Shown one piece after another: positions 17,192 to 25,926 of a stretch of DNA of 64,000 nucleotides. The notes below the pieces were generated by a model that worked only from the letters and a program-made list of their open reading frames with translations, had not been told where the DNA came from and made no database searches. Every line of letters starts with the position of its first letter. Within the stretch, counting starts at the first letter, position 1. Made by a program: the position numbers and the translations under genes. Source of the stretch: Spirochaetota bacterium (GTDB lineage Bacteria; Spirochaetota; UBA4802; JAFGDQ01); assembly GCA_034190085.1 (NCBI GenBank), contig JAXHTS010000035.1, forward strand, positions 1 to 64,000, given 5' to 3'.

Positions 17192-17370
17192 ACGTTGTAT
17201 GTAATTTATTATCCAGCATTGTTTTTAGAGAAATACTTTTAGAATCAAAATTGTTTACATGGGTATTCTCTCATAACAATACTTGTCTGTATGCGTCCTT
17301 TCACCATTATACTCGTTTATCAAATCGTCAAGAACTTCGTGTAATTTTTTTACATCTCTGTAAATCCTTT
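17192..17370 (-). pseudogene. IS481-family transposase remnant, second copy
   Basis: The minus strand reads IYRDVKKLHEVLDDLINEY, then YNGERTHTDKYCYERIPM and a stop where the copy at 1-672 has glutamine (PMQTF). Base similarity to 529-700 continues through the stop into the non-coding tail (TGGATAATAAATTACA). It is a short C-terminal relic with nothing functional left and is older than the copy at the left edge. Confidence 0.8.
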
Positions 17371-18026
17371 TCTAAGGATCTCCATGAGAAAAATCATGGA
17401 GATTTTTTGCATGTAAAGCAAGCATTATATCTCGAAAACTCTAAAATATTCAGAACTTTTGATTTTTTCAGGAAGTTTTATATTAGAGGAAGAGGCAAGT
17501 ATAAAGTATGTTGCTCAATTGAAATTACTTGATTAGTGAAGTATATTGAAACAATATTAGCTGAAAGATAGACTCTGATTGATAGAAGTATAAGTTCAAT
17601 TTTTATAATTGCCATAGATTAAGCAGCCTTAAAGAAAAATGAAAGACCGGTTAATAATTCAAATATAGATAAAAAGTTCTCTACATTCAACTCTATAAGT
17701 TTTTTACCGAGTTTCATTTTGCTGATGAACAATTTAGGGTAGTCCCAACTTCAGAATATAAAATAGAAAAGCTATATCTCTATTTAATGAAGATGAAAAA
17801 TCTTTAAAAAAGGAGTATTTATTATCATAGGTTATAAGAAAACATAATTGTAACAAAAAATGATGAGATGATTCTTATAACGTAAGACTTGGTTGTAAAT
17901 ATAGTAGGAAATAGCTATCGATAATTTCATTATCTCTTCTAAGAAGCCAGTGTGGTTTCGAATATCATTGTATTACATTATATACTAATGAATTAAGCAG
18001 ATAGTTATGTGCATCGGGGAGTATTC
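17371..18026. other. AT-rich intergenic region right of the IS relic
   Basis: No convincing gene on either strand. A hairpin with T-run (17378-17408) is listed separately. The rest is AT-rich, with a CGGGGAG ribosome site just before the MsrB-MsrA start. It may contain further decayed mobile DNA that I cannot identify. Confidence 0.5.
17378..17408 (+). terminator. Hairpin followed by a T-run
   Basis: ATCTCCATGA (17378-17387) and its perfect complement TCATGGAGAT (17394-17403) enclose GAAAAA and are followed by TTTTT. This is the form of an intrinsic terminator on the plus strand, but no gene on that strand ends just before it, and the stem is not GC-rich. Confidence 0.4.
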
Positions 18027-18962
18027 ATGCAGAAGTGTAGGATAATATTATTTATTATAGGAATTGGTATTTATTTTCTTTCATGCTCGGAGGGACATCC
18101 TGTGAAGAAACAAATTTACAATAAGCTTACACCTGAAGAGGAAAGAGTCATTGTACATAAGGGTACAGAAGCTCCATTCACTGGAGCATATAACGATTTC
18201 TTTGAAAAGGGATATTATCACTGTAGGCGATGTGATGCGCGGCTTTATAGTTCGGATGATAAGTTTGCTTCTGTATGTGGATGGCCAAGTTTTGATGATG
18301 AAATCAAGGGAGCTATTAAAAGGGAAAGGGATGCTGATGGAAAAAGGGTTGAGATATTATGCGCTAATTGCGGAGCGCATTTGGGTCATGTCTTTGAGGG
18401 GGAAGGATTAACTGAGAAGAATGTTAGACATTGTGTTAATTCAATTTCGATGAGGTTCAAACCTGAGAAAGAAAAAGCTAATGTGAAAAAAGCCTACTTT
18501 GCAGGAGGGTGTTTCTGGGGTGTGGAGTATTTTTTTGAGCGAGAAGAGGGTGTCATATCAGCAACATCAGGTTATATGGGAGGTGCATTGAATAATCCCA
18601 CATATGAAGATGTGGTTAATAAAAACACAGGCCATTTAGAGGTGGTGGAAGTAACTTATGACGAGAACAGGGTTAGTTATGAGGATCTTGCTAAGTTGTT
18701 CTTTGAGATTCATGATCCAACTCAAGCTAATGGTCAGGGGCCGGATATTGGTGAGCAGTATCGATCTGCAATATTTGTTAATAATAAAGAGGATAAAGAG
18801 ACTGCTTATAGGTTAATAGATATTCTTAAAAAGAAGGGATATCATATTGTAACAAATGTGCTTCCAGTGAGTATCTTTTGGAAGGCTGAAGAATATCATC
18901 AAGATTATTACAGTAAGAGTAATAAAAAACCCTACTGTCATAGGTATACGAAGAGGTTTTAA
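18027..18962 (+). CDS. msrBA: Bifunctional methionine sulfoxide reductase MsrB-MsrA, predicted lipoprotein
   Basis: The protein repairs both S- and R-methionine sulfoxide in oxidised proteins. The MsrB domain is first: zinc knuckles HCRRC and CANC, and the catalytic cysteine in RHCVNSISMRF. The MsrA domain follows with GGCFWGVEYFF and the YHQDYY segment. The N-terminus MQKCRIILFIIGIG plus IYFLSC is a lipoprotein signal with the acylated cysteine at residue 20, so it should be tethered outside the inner membrane. I prefer the ATG at 18027 (CGGGGAG upstream) over the GTG at 18009. It stands alone. Confidence 0.92.
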   Translation: MQKCRIILFIIGIGIYFLSCSEGHPVKKQIYNKLTPEEERVIVHKGTEAPFTGAYNDFFEKGYYHCRRCDARLYSSDDKFASVCGWPSFDDEIKGAIKRERDADGKRVEILCANCGAHLGHVFEGEGLTEKNVRHCVNSISMRFKPEKEKANVKKAYFAGGCFWGVEYFFEREEGVISATSGYMGGALNNPTYEDVVNKNTGHLEVVEVTYDENRVSYEDLAKLFFEIHDPTQANGQGPDIGEQYRSAIFVNNKEDKETAYRLIDILKKKGYHIVTNVLPVSIFWKAEEYHQDYYSKSNKKPYCHRYTKRF

Positions 18963-19195
18963 ATCAACATAATTTATTCAAGAGATTATTAATTGTGTTT
19001 ATGAAATTTATAGCCATCATGCTCAATGAATTCTGTGAATTAGTATAGGATAGCCTTACGGTTATGCTTCTCTCGGAATCTCAAATCATTTGGATCCAAT
19101 GAAATTGCTTTATTGCTATCCCTATTCTGCTATAAAAAATTGGTATGATATTAAAACTTCTATTGATTGTTGAGGCCTAATTAATTTTTTGTGAG

Positions 19196-20752
19196 TCACA
19201 CAGAGTCAATAGAAGTAGCCCACTCTGGAAGAGTATTTTTATCAATTGAGAATACCCGTGTTCCGATTACATAGAATAGTGTAGCTATTATCATCACCCC
19301 GATTAAGTTGATTATAATTCCAACTCTTGCCATATCTATAATTTTTATTCTATCACTCCCAAATATGATCGCGTTGGGTGGCGTGGCTACAGGCATCATA
19401 AAAGCGCATGATGCAGAAATAGTTGCTGGTATCATGAGCATCATAGGATGGATTTTCATGGCAACTGCCACAGATGCCAATATAGGAAGAATGATTTGTG
19501 TAGTGGCGGTGTTTGATGTGAATTCAGTTAAAAAAGTGATGAAGAAGCATATTATCATTATCATCAGAATAGGATGCAGATCTTCCAGCCCACCAAACTG
19601 ATTGCCAATTAGTGAGGATAGTCCGGCAACCTGAAAACCCTTAGCCAAGGCAAAACCTCCTCCAAAGAGCAGCACAATATCCCAGGGCAATTTTGTAATA
19701 ATATCTGCGCTCATAATTGTGGAAGAAGTGTTGCCTTTGCTTCGTGTAGGTATTAAAAATAGAATCAAAGCCATAGATAGGGCAACAGTGCCATCATCAA
19801 TCATATTCGGATAGGGGATAAATTGTGACCACCCTGGTATTGATACAAATCCTAATTCAAGCTTTTTCCTGAACACCCACAAAATAGCTGTGGCAATAAA
19901 CACAGTGAGCACCCCCTTCTCTTCAAAGCTCATTGAACCAAGCATTTTATATTCTTTTTCAATAAGGTCTCTGTCCACCTGCAGGCAAGCAGGCACTTTG
20001 AAGAACACCTGTGTGAGCAGGGTCCATACAATACCTAACATAATCAATGATATTGGAATTCCTAAAAAGATCCACTTACCAAAGGTGATGCTTGGCGCAT
20101 TAGGAAAGGTCATTTCATAGATGCGAGTAAAAGCAAGATTGGGTGGTGTTCCCACCAGAGTTGCAAAACCACCAATTGAACAGGAGTAGGCTATCCCAAG
20201 CATTAAGGATGTGGAAAATTTGGCGCTGTTTTCACTTTCAAATCGCTCCTCCATCTGTGTTATTATTGCTAATCCAATCGGGATCATCATCACCGCAGTG
20301 GCAGTGTTAGATATCCACATGGATAGAAATGCGGCAGCTAACATGAAACCGAGAATAATCCTTGATGTGCCACCACCAATAGCGCGGATAATCCAGAGTG
20401 CGATCCTTTTATGCAGGTTCCATTTTTCCATTGTCAGGGCTATCATGAATCCGCCAATAAATAGAAAAATTATGCTATTAAAATAGATTGGAGCCGTCTC
20501 CTTACCCTTCAAGATTCCAAGAAGCGGGAGCATGATCATAGGAATCAGCGCTGTTGCGGCCAATGGAATGGCGTCAGTAATCCACCACACAGCCATCAAA
20601 ATGGCTACTGCGGCCATTCGTGTGGCGATGGGATTGTCTGGAGTTAAATCCATAAACATCATTGATATGAATAAAATTGGTCCTAAGACCAATCCTATTT
20701 TCTGAATGGTGGTTTTATTCGCTTCATATTGTTTTCTCTTCATCAATAACAC
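19196..20752 (-). CDS. SLC13/DASS-family sodium:dicarboxylate-type transporter
   Basis: A 518-residue inner-membrane protein with about 11 spans and the two SNT motifs of the DASS family, at 148-150 (WISNTATAV) and 413-415 (TSNTATTQI), each followed by a proline-containing re-entrant region. Family members move succinate, malate, citrate or sulfate with Na+. The substrate cannot be told from sequence. A hairpin at 20797-20824 lies just upstream. The ferredoxin-type gene upstream on the same strand is separated by 192 bases. Confidence 0.88.
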   Translation of the reverse strand: MLLMKRKQYEANKTTIQKIGLVLGPILFISMMFMDLTPDNPIATRMAAVAILMAVWWITDAIPLAATALIPMIMLPLLGILKGKETAPIYFNSIIFLFIGGFMIALTMEKWNLHKRIALWIIRAIGGGTSRIILGFMLAAAFLSMWISNTATAVMMIPIGLAIITQMEERFESENSAKFSTSLMLGIAYSCSIGGFATLVGTPPNLAFTRIYEMTFPNAPSITFGKWIFLGIPISLIMLGIVWTLLTQVFFKVPACLQVDRDLIEKEYKMLGSMSFEEKGVLTVFIATAILWVFRKKLELGFVSIPGWSQFIPYPNMIDDGTVALSMALILFLIPTRSKGNTSSTIMSADIITKLPWDIVLLFGGGFALAKGFQVAGLSSLIGNQFGGLEDLHPILMIMIICFFITFLTEFTSNTATTQIILPILASVAVAMKIHPMMLMIPATISASCAFMMPVATPPNAIIFGSDRIKIIDMARVGIIINLIGVMIIATLFYVIGTRVFSIDKNTLPEWATSIDSV

Positions 20753-20796
20753 CCTTTACGCACGTAACAATTCGGATATCCTCAGTTATCCCTCAA

Positions 20797-20824
20797 ATGA
20801 TTGGTTAGCATCATAACCAATCAT
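20797..20824. promoter_or_regulatory. Perfect 11-bp inverted repeat upstream of the SLC13 gene
   Basis: ATGATTGGTTA (20797-20807), loop GCATCA, TAACCAATCAT (20814-20824). It lies 45-72 bases before the transporter start and downstream of the ferredoxin-type gene. Without a T-run it looks more like an operator than a terminator; the binding protein is unknown. Confidence 0.45.
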
Positions 20825-20944
20825 GTCATATTCTTTGGTAATGATGTATATGAGAATTATTTTATACTCAGTCAAAAGAGTATTGAAGGTGCATTCTTCA
20901 TAATTAATCTCAAAAAGGATATTTGTTGAGTAACGCCTTTCATA

Positions 20945-22144
20945 TCATAGCTTTAGTCTGGCCTCAGATTTTTTTAGAATTGGTAAAAATACATTTCGTT
21001 CACTAGGTATCAATTCGATAACACCCTTCTCTGGGCATTGAAAAACACATAGACCACAGCCAATACATCTATTGCTATTGAGATAACACATCTTGTCTAT
21101 AATGGAAATTGCGTTTGTGGGGCAATATTTTTCGCATTTTTTACAGCCAGTACATTCTGAATTATCAATAATCCGCGCTAAATAATAACACTTATAGTGC
21201 AGGGGGGCGGATCCAGCGTTATAAGCTCTCAGTAGACCGCAACAATCCCAGCAACAGTTACAGATGCCGACTTGTGGAAGATTTGCATCATCCCTCTCAT
21301 GAAATACAGTATGAATAGCTCCATTTTCTCGAACAAGCTGGATAACATCCAGCGCTTCATCCATTGATATTATTCGAGCATGTCCATGCTTGACATAGGG
21401 TTTTACCATATCACCTAAACCCAGACATCCTCCATTGTTCGGTATCTTTATGCGGCATGGATCATCTGCTATATTGCACATATGCCTGCACATGCATGGG
21501 AATTGAGCAATCATGTTTTTGCTGCCGAATTCCTTTATTAAATCATTAACGCTGTTCATGGGATATATTTTTGAATCCGATTCGGATATTGAGCGGTTTA
21601 TCTCTATCTTTTTCTTCTTGTTGCTTTTCAAAGGAAATTCATTAAATCCAACGCTCTGATTGGGTATTTTCATTGAGCGTTTAATAAAGGTATTCATTAT
21701 ATTTCTCAAAGGAAAAACGTTATATTTTCTGGTAAATTGAATAAATTCCATTTGGAATTTTTTTGCGAATTCCTTTTCTTCAGATTTTCCCATAAGATAA
21801 GGAACCTGCGCTTCAATCCAACCCACTATAATAGCGTTTAACACATAGTGTTCTTCAGATTTTTCATTGTATTTTATTGTTATGAATCCCTTGCCAATAA
21901 GTGTATTAATGATTGATTTTGTTTTATCTTCTGACATCTTGCTGATTGAGACTGCTTCCTGAAGGGTATACTTGTCTGTTCCCATCCTTAAAAGGAAATC
22001 AAGCTCTTCTGAATCTATAACAAGATTAAATGAATCGATAAGTGGTTGTACTGGTGGGAATAACCTTTCATTTTGTTTGTTCATCAATTTAATAAGGTTT
22101 TTGAGTTTTCTTTTTCGTTCTGATGAAATTTCTATAGTTGACAT
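20945..22144 (-). CDS. Winged-helix-like protein with C-terminal 2[4Fe-4S] ferredoxin domain
   Basis: The 399-residue protein has an N-terminal region (about 45-105) that resembles a winged helix (LQEAVSISKMSEDKTKSIIN). A middle region is rich in cysteine (CMCRHMC, then CNCCWDCC), and near the end two ferredoxin motifs, CTGCKKCEKYCP and CIGCGLCVFQCP, could bind two [4Fe-4S] clusters. Similar proteins in anaerobes are annotated only as 4Fe-4S binding proteins. It may be a redox-linked accessory or sensor; no partner is next to it except the SLC13 transporter downstream. Confidence 0.8.
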   Translation of the reverse strand: MSTIEISSERKRKLKNLIKLMNKQNERLFPPVQPLIDSFNLVIDSEELDFLLRMGTDKYTLQEAVSISKMSEDKTKSIINTLIGKGFITIKYNEKSEEHYVLNAIIVGWIEAQVPYLMGKSEEKEFAKKFQMEFIQFTRKYNVFPLRNIMNTFIKRSMKIPNQSVGFNEFPLKSNKKKKIEINRSISESDSKIYPMNSVNDLIKEFGSKNMIAQFPCMCRHMCNIADDPCRIKIPNNGGCLGLGDMVKPYVKHGHARIISMDEALDVIQLVRENGAIHTVFHERDDANLPQVGICNCCWDCCGLLRAYNAGSAPLHYKCYYLARIIDNSECTGCKKCEKYCPTNAISIIDKMCYLNSNRCIGCGLCVFQCPEKGVIELIPSERNVFLPILKKSEARLKL

Positions 22145-22434
22145 TTTATGACCTCCTGGAAAAAAGGTTGCATTACGTCGACGATAATATTGGATACATC
22201 TATAAAATCAATAAAAAATGGAGAATTAAATCGAAATTCTGTATATATCATAAAATGTGTTGCAATCCCTCCAATGATGAGGATTACCTGCCCCTTTTGG
22301 GGTATAATATGATTTTATATTGTGTAAATCGAACCCATAGTTGAATTGAAGCAGGCATAAAAATCGTCATTTTTATATTTGTTTCTTGTTGATAATCGTT
22401 ATGTGTAATGTTATGAATAAAGTATGGAGAGAAT

Positions 22435-23244
22435 ATGGAATCACAAGGTGTTCTACTAGCATTTGGATTAACACTCTTTGCTGGATTATCTACAGGTATC
22501 GGCAGTGTAATGTCATTATTTTCAAAGGAATTTAATCCAAAATTATTAGCTTTGTCGCTTGGATTTTCTGCAGGAGTAATGATTTATGTGTCATTTGTTG
22601 AGATTTATGCTAAGGCAATTGATATTTTGAAACCATTATATGGGAATAAAACAGGATATTGGTATGGTTGCATAGCATTTTTTGTCGGAATTGCTGTTAT
22701 TGCCATTATTGATAAACTTATCCCATCATCTGAAAATCCTCATGAGATTAAAAATATTAATAAAATGAATGCATTATCACCTGATAAGGATAATAAGCTG
22801 CTTCGAATGGGATTATTTTCGGCATTGGCGATTGCGATTCATAATTTTCCTGAGGGATTGGCTACATTTATGAGTGCATTGTCAGACCCGGCCTTAGGGA
22901 TAAGTATTGCAGGTGCAATAGCTATTCATAATATTCCGGAAGGAATAGCAGTATCAGTTCCAATATACTATGCTTCAAAGAGCAGGAGAAAGGCTTTTTG
23001 GTTGTCTTTTATGTCAGGACTAGCTGAGCCAGTGGGGGCTATTGTCGGGTATTTTGTATTAAGAAGTATTTTTAATGAAGTAACCTTTGGAGTAGTTTTT
23101 GCGGGTGTTGCTGGAATTATGGTATACATCTCCCTTGATGAACTTTTGCCAACTGCTGAAGAATATGGAGAACATCATATCGCTATAGGTGGATTGATTA
23201 CAGGTATGCTTATTATGGCTATAAGTTTATTGTTATTTGTATAA
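22435..23244 (+). CDS. zupT: ZIP-family metal transporter ZupT
   Basis: ZupT imports zinc and other divalent metals across the inner membrane. The 269-residue product has eight spans and the paired metal-site motifs HNFPEG (136-141) and HNIPEG (165-170) of the family, with the usual variable, charged loop (about 98-122). Length fits ZupT. GGAGAG lies a few bases before the ATG. It is not in an operon; no Zur-type box was recognised. Confidence 0.93.
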   Translation: MESQGVLLAFGLTLFAGLSTGIGSVMSLFSKEFNPKLLALSLGFSAGVMIYVSFVEIYAKAIDILKPLYGNKTGYWYGCIAFFVGIAVIAIIDKLIPSSENPHEIKNINKMNALSPDKDNKLLRMGLFSALAIAIHNFPEGLATFMSALSDPALGISIAGAIAIHNIPEGIAVSVPIYYASKSRRKAFWLSFMSGLAEPVGAIVGYFVLRSIFNEVTFGVVFAGVAGIMVYISLDELLPTAEEYGEHHIAIGGLITGMLIMAISLLLFV

Positions 23245-23614
23245 GTATATATTTACCCCTATTGTAAAATATTTTTGTTTTTGAGATTCATAAAGAGTAT
23301 CCTTCTCCTTTGGGTTTGTTTTGAATTAAGATTATACTTTAGAAATTCAGTAATTAAATTATTGACAATATATGATTATGTCATATTATTTATCTAATGA
23401 TGAGACTATAATCATACTATATGCAGGGAGTTGGATTATTCTATAGTTATTATCAATATAATAACTGTTGTAAAGGTTATGATTATTAAAATTTTTCTAA
23501 TTGTTTGTAATAAGTACAGATTAGTTTAGACATCGGATTACAGGCCTTTTGTCGATATACCATATATTGAAGTAAGGGATTATTTATCTTTACCTATAAC
23601 CTGAGTTAGAATTT
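23245..23614. other. AT-rich intergenic region upstream of the DnaC-like gene
   Basis: No gene. One plausible promoter lies at 23362-23389; the rest shows nothing clear. Confidence 0.5.
23362..23389 (+). promoter_or_regulatory. Possible sigma70-type promoter
   Basis: TTGACA (23362-23367) and TATTAT (23384-23389) are separated by 16 bases, about 225 bases before the DnaC-like gene. Chance matches are likely in such AT-rich DNA. Confidence 0.35.
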
Positions 23615-24433
23615 ATGAAAAAAGAAACTGCGCTAAATGTTAATGCCAAGAGAAAGTACTGCTCCTTTTGTGATTACACTGGTATTGTAAGAAATCCATA
23701 TTATCAGGAGATGGGAGAGGTGCCATTATCCCCATGCCCCAAATGCCTGCTTTGGGAGTGTAGTTGTGGTGGGGAATCTCCCTATTACTATTATAATAAT
23801 GATACAATTCTGGAATGCTGTTGTAGGGAGATAAGAATGAAGATTGATAGAATCAATGATACCTATTCCAGATCCGGTATTGATCGAAAGTATCGATGGA
23901 GATTCATCACAAACTATGAATCCACAAACAAGACAACAGAGGAGGCAAAATCCGCTGCATATGACATTATCAGCAAGTTCCCGAATATAACGAAAGGTTT
24001 GTATTTATGGGGTGGTCTTGGGACAGGAAAAACCCTGTTATCAGCGATAATATTAACAGAATTGATTACAAGACATGCTCTTGAGGGGAGACTTATTAAG
24101 ATATCCAGGACCTTTTTTAATAGATTGAGATCAACCTTTGTGGAAGGCTCTTCTTCTTATGGAGAGGCTACTAAAATTGAGAAGGAGTTAGCGGAGATTG
24201 ATATTCTTGTAATTGACGATTTTGGAGTACAGCGCGATTCAGTCTGGGAACAGGAGACTCTGTACAATCTTGTAGATGCCAGATATGAGGCCGAAAGGTT
24301 TACTATCTTTACCTCTAACAATGATCCCAATAAGCATTTGAAGGATACAGCGGATGGACGAATCCTTTCTCGCATCAAAGAGATGTGTCGAGTATTAGAG
24401 ATATCCGGTCAGGATTATAGGGAAAAATTATAG
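23615..24433 (+). CDS. DnaC/IstB-like AAA+ ATPase with N-terminal cysteine cluster
   Basis: The 272-residue protein has Walker A GGLGTGKT (133-140) and Walker B LVIDDFG (D201, D202), as in DnaC/DnaI helicase loaders and IstB. Residues 16-70 contain a series of cysteines (CSFC, CPKC, CSC, CCC) that could hold zinc, as in DnaI-type loaders. No istA or transposase is near and folK follows directly, so a housekeeping helicase-loader role is more likely than a transposition role. Confidence 0.8.
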   Translation: MKKETALNVNAKRKYCSFCDYTGIVRNPYYQEMGEVPLSPCPKCLLWECSCGGESPYYYYNNDTILECCCREIRMKIDRINDTYSRSGIDRKYRWRFITNYESTNKTTEEAKSAAYDIISKFPNITKGLYLWGGLGTGKTLLSAIILTELITRHALEGRLIKISRTFFNRLRSTFVEGSSSYGEATKIEKELAEIDILVIDDFGVQRDSVWEQETLYNLVDARYEAERFTIFTSNNDPNKHLKDTADGRILSRIKEMCRVLEISGQDYREKL

Positions 24434-24435
24434 GG

Positions 24436-24903
24436 ATGGCTCTTGTTTACATAGGCCTTGGATCCAATGTCGGCAATAGATCACTTAATCTTGAGAATTC
24501 AATATATGAGCTTATTCAATATTCTTCTATTAAGCTAATAAGAATGAGTTCTGTAGAGGAGACGAGGCCAGTTGATTTTTTAGATCAACCAATGTTCTTG
24601 AATCAGGTTATTGGAATCGAAACGGATATTGAACCCTTTGAGTTATTGGAAATATTAAAAGGAATCGAATTAAAATTAGGAAGAACTAAAACCCTTCCTA
24701 AGGGGCCTAGAATTATTGATATGGATATCCTATTATATGATGATGTGATACTCAAAACAGAAGTATTGAAGATACCTCATCCTCAGATCAAAAGTAGGGG
24801 CTTTATTATGAAGCATCTCTTAGAGCTTGATTCGAATATTGTAGATCCTGTTACAAAAATCAGCTATAGGGATTGCTATACAGATATAAGGGATAGGAGT
24901 TAG
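24436..24903 (+). CDS. folK: 2-amino-4-hydroxy-6-hydroxymethyldihydropteridine diphosphokinase
   Basis: FolK transfers pyrophosphate from ATP to the pterin in folate synthesis. The 155-residue protein has the family hallmarks GLGSNVGNR at the start and GPRIIDMDILLYDD, then the HPQIKSRGFIMKHLLEL segment. It starts two bases after the DnaC-like stop, so the two are translated from one message. No folP or folB is next to it. Confidence 0.94.
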   Translation: MALVYIGLGSNVGNRSLNLENSIYELIQYSSIKLIRMSSVEETRPVDFLDQPMFLNQVIGIETDIEPFELLEILKGIELKLGRTKTLPKGPRIIDMDILLYDDVILKTEVLKIPHPQIKSRGFIMKHLLELDSNIVDPVTKISYRDCYTDIRDRS

Positions 24904-24917
24904 CCGTGTATAGACTT

Positions 24918-25421
24918 CTAATCTATATAACTCAGATTTTCTCTCTCAATAATTGAATCAAGGGAGAGATAATGTCTTTTAACATTGAATAATAAAAGCA
25001 GTATTAATAGAATAATAACATCCCTGATTATTATAGATATCCCGATTGTTTCTTTAAATCCAAATCTGGTGAATTCGAAGCAACCGCAATCAAAGGATTC
25101 TCCCCTGATTACATTTAGTGTTATTGCAAAGATAAATAATATCATAAGAAATATTAATGTTAAGGATGATGCCCTTACCCTGAGGCCTATAAGAAGAAGG
25201 AAACCGAGGATTAGTTCTATAAATGGGAGGATTATGGCTACATAGGGTGTAACCATCTCAGGTATAATATTATACCTAATAATCACCCTTACAAAAGCGT
25301 TTGGTTCAAGAACCTTATAGAAGGCGGAATATACAAAGAGAGCCCCCATTATTATTCTCAATATTGCTGTCAGCCTATTGCCATAGAATAGATCATTCAG
25401 TTTATTTCTTATCATGGTCAT
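24918..25421 (-). CDS. DoxX/MauE-like redox-associated membrane protein
   Basis: A 167-residue protein with four spans and a DCGCF motif in the third loop, as in MauE/DoxX-type membrane proteins that work with thiol chemistry. It overlaps the rhodanese gene by 20 bases, so the two are translationally coupled. Its role may be electron or thiol transfer for the rhodanese-like partner; no direct proof in the sequence. Confidence 0.8.
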   Translation of the reverse strand: MTMIRNKLNDLFYGNRLTAILRIIMGALFVYSAFYKVLEPNAFVRVIIRYNIIPEMVTPYVAIILPFIELILGFLLLIGLRVRASSLTLIFLMILFIFAITLNVIRGESFDCGCFEFTRFGFKETIGISIIIRDVIILLILLLLFNVKRHYLSLDSIIERENLSYID

Positions 25422-25926
25422 ACCTTATTATCTCTTCTGTTGTATCGTATTCAACAGGATAACCTTCTGATCTCCATTCTGGAAATCCATGTTTAATAAT
25501 ATAGATGTGCCTTGAAAATCCCATCTGCATAAGCCTTTTAGCAAGAATCTCTGAAGTTCCGCATGAAGTGCCGGAGCAATATATAACTGGTTCCTTCTGT
25601 TGTTTCAGAATGGAAAGGTTTGCTTTGATTTTTTGCATGGAAGTCGATTCTGGTTCTGCAGGTATATGTATAGCCCCATTGATATGGGCATCATAGTACT
25701 CCTCCTTAGACCTTGAATCAATGAATATACCCGTGGATCCAGTATGTTTTATCTGTGCTTCCTCGCTCGAAATTAAAACAATCCTTTTATTGTTATATTC
25801 CTCCTTGCTAATGAGGATAAATCCGTTGGGATGAAGCAGATTAACTGCAAATCCAATTATAACAGAAATAATAACGATGTAAGTGGATTCCTTTATTGCT
25901 TTTTTTAGTTCTTTAACCTCAATCAT
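25402..25926 (-). CDS. Membrane-anchored rhodanese-like protein
   Basis: After one N-terminal membrane span (about 15-33) and a linker, a rhodanese domain covers about residues 55-168 (IDSRSKEEYYDAHINGAIHI) with the putative catalytic cysteine in VIYCSGTSCGTS. Rhodaneses carry sulfur as persulfide. The domain should face the periplasm. The start ATG overlaps the last base of the upstream metallophosphatase gene and its end overlaps the DoxX-like gene. Confidence 0.85.
   Translation of the reverse strand: MIEVKELKKAIKESTYIVIISVIIGFAVNLLHPNGFILISKEEYNNKRIVLISSEEAQIKHTGSTGIFIDSRSKEEYYDAHINGAIHIPAEPESTSMQKIKANLSILKQQKEPVIYCSGTSCGTSEILAKRLMQMGFSRHIYIIKHGFPEWRSEGYPVEYDTTEEIIRYDHDKK

Noticed and set aside
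17251-17532. Open frame of 93 residues on the plus strand
   Set aside because: Its first half is antisense to the IS481 relic, and the second half crosses a hairpin with no protein-like features.
22138-22344. Open frame between the ferredoxin-type gene and zupT
   Set aside because: It begins within the start region of the divergent gene, has no ribosome site and no recognisable composition.
23615-24433. IstB of an IS21-type element
   Set aside because: No istA, no terminal repeats, a cysteine-rich N-terminus, and tight coupling to folK point to a resident DnaC-like protein.
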